A model generated the notes under the pieces. That model saw nothing but the letters and a program-made list of their open reading frames with translations, made no database searches and had not been told where the DNA came from. A stretch of 64,000 nucleotides of DNA from Pseudomonas californiensis (GTDB lineage: Bacteria > Pseudomonadota > Gammaproteobacteria > Pseudomonadales > Pseudomonadaceae), in NCBI RefSeq assembly GCF_021147775.1, contig NZ_JAGTPK010000004.1, positions 62,001 to 126,000 of the forward strand. Reading direction: 5' to 3'. The translations under genes and the position numbers were made by a program. Each line of letters opens with the position of its first letter. Positions within the stretch are counted from its first letter, which is position 1. Shown here piece by piece: positions 63,459 to 64,000 of this stretch.

Positions 63459-64000
63459 ATGTCCATAAAATTCATCCTCACGGATATCGAAGGCACCACC
63501 AGCGCCGTGAGTTTCGTATTCGACGTGCTGTTTCCGTATGCCAAAAAACATCTGCCAGAGTTCGTTCGCCACCATGCCGCTGAGCCGTCTGTGGCGGCGC
63601 AGCTCGACGCAGTGCGAGCAGAGAGCGACGAGCCAGAGGCAAATCTCGAACGGGTCATAGAGATTTTGCTGGAATGGATTGCCGAGGACCGCAAGGCAAC
63701 GCCGCTCAAAGCGTTGCAGGGCATGATCTGGGCCGAGGGTTACAACGCCGGACAGCTCAAAGGCCATGTCTACCCTGACGCGGTTGAAGCGTTGAAGCGC
63801 TGGCACGAAGAAGGCTACCGGTTGTACGTCTACTCTTCGGGCTCAATACAGGCGCAGCAACTGATTTTTGGTTGCTCTGAGGCGGGCGACCTTTCCGGGC
63901 TGTTCAGCGGTTATTTCGATACCACGTCCGGCCCCAAGCGTGACGCCCAGTCTTATCGCAGCATTACCCAGGCCATCGGCTGTGAGGCAGGTGAGATTCT
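63459..64000 (+). CDS. mtnC: Enolase-phosphatase (partial)
   Basis: MtnC enolises and then dephosphorylates 2,3-diketo-5-methylthiopentyl-1-phosphate, the step before MtnD. The visible 180 residues start [20 protein letters not shown] with the HAD nucleophile motif DIEGTTS (the family has Glu in place of the second Asp), and contain [17 protein letters not shown] and [18 protein letters not shown] (motif II and III region). The ATG at 63459 has AGGAG upstream. The C terminus lies beyond the window. Confidence 0.93.
   Translation, partial: MSIKFILTDIEGTTSAVSFVFDVLFPYAKKHLPEFVRHHAAEPSVAAQLDAVRAESDEPEANLERVIEILLEWIAEDRKATPLKALQGMIWAEGYNAGQLKGHVYPDAVEALKRWHEEGYRLYVYSSGSIQAQQLIFGCSEAGDLSGLFSGYFDTTSGPKRDAQSYRSITQAIGCEAGEI

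Overview
The window is a stretch of Pseudomonas chromosome, most likely from the P. syringae group. I infer this from the gene order: a chemotaxis/motor block (cheZ-cheA-cheB-motC-motD-parA-type-cheW), a cbb3 oxidase block (ccoNOQP-GHIS) near anr and apt, an aer-acnA pair, and a run folE, Smr, isochorismatase-like, prmB, aroC, MFS, mtnBDC that matches the order known in Pseudomonas. I saw no rRNA, tRNA, CRISPR array or insertion sequence. The species-level call is inference.

Layout. 1-8010 (+): polar flagellar chemotaxis and motor genes, from the tail of cheZ to a DUF2802 membrane protein. 8142-18902 (mostly -): apt, the oxygen sensor anr, one lineage-specific ORF on the + strand, and the complete cbb3 terminal oxidase structural (ccoNOQP) and assembly (ccoGHIS) genes plus a TauE/SafE-like membrane protein. 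19646-20335: a small alpha/beta hydrolase. 20385-30023: an accessory island of Ig-like repeat proteins around a divergent autotransporter, with AT-rich intergenic DNA. 30314-34843: aer and acnA. 35033-40353: rlmM, a TusA-type gene, pdxB, a 58-aa protein, an ABC exporter and ppnP. 40484-49298: exonuclease, a periplasmic binding protein, a DUF2897 peptide, an ethanolamine permease under a convincing sigma-54 promoter, pyrF, an oxidoreductase, an LD-carboxypeptidase and a chemoreceptor. 49350-54507: BenE-type transporter, MarR regulator, a PLP aminotransferase broken by one in-frame stop, GST, LprI-like protein, glutaredoxin-like protein and folE. 54741-64000: a Gly-rich secreted peptide, Smr protein, isochorismatase-like protein, prmB, aroC, an MFS transporter and the methionine salvage genes mtnB-mtnD-mtnC (mtnC runs off the end).

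How they work together. CheA/CheW/CheB/CheZ transmit receptor signals to the flagellar motor, for which MotC/MotD supply a stator and the ParA-type ATPase with its CheW-domain partner probably position the array at the pole. Two receptors (Aer and a second chemoreceptor) in the same window could feed this system. Anr is the expected oxygen-responsive regulator of the cbb3 genes nearby.

The part most worth a second look is 20.4-30.1 kb. It encodes four paralogous proteins of 1, 2, 5 and 7 Ig-like modules without recognisable signal peptides; the largest ends in a Big_2-like module and a C-type-lectin-like (Lcl/DUF1566-like) tip. Two of these genes share a conserved upstream element (matching ends, same 15-nt spacer, nearly the same distance from the start codon), and the cluster flanks a classical autotransporter. 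I do not recognise this arrangement as a described system.
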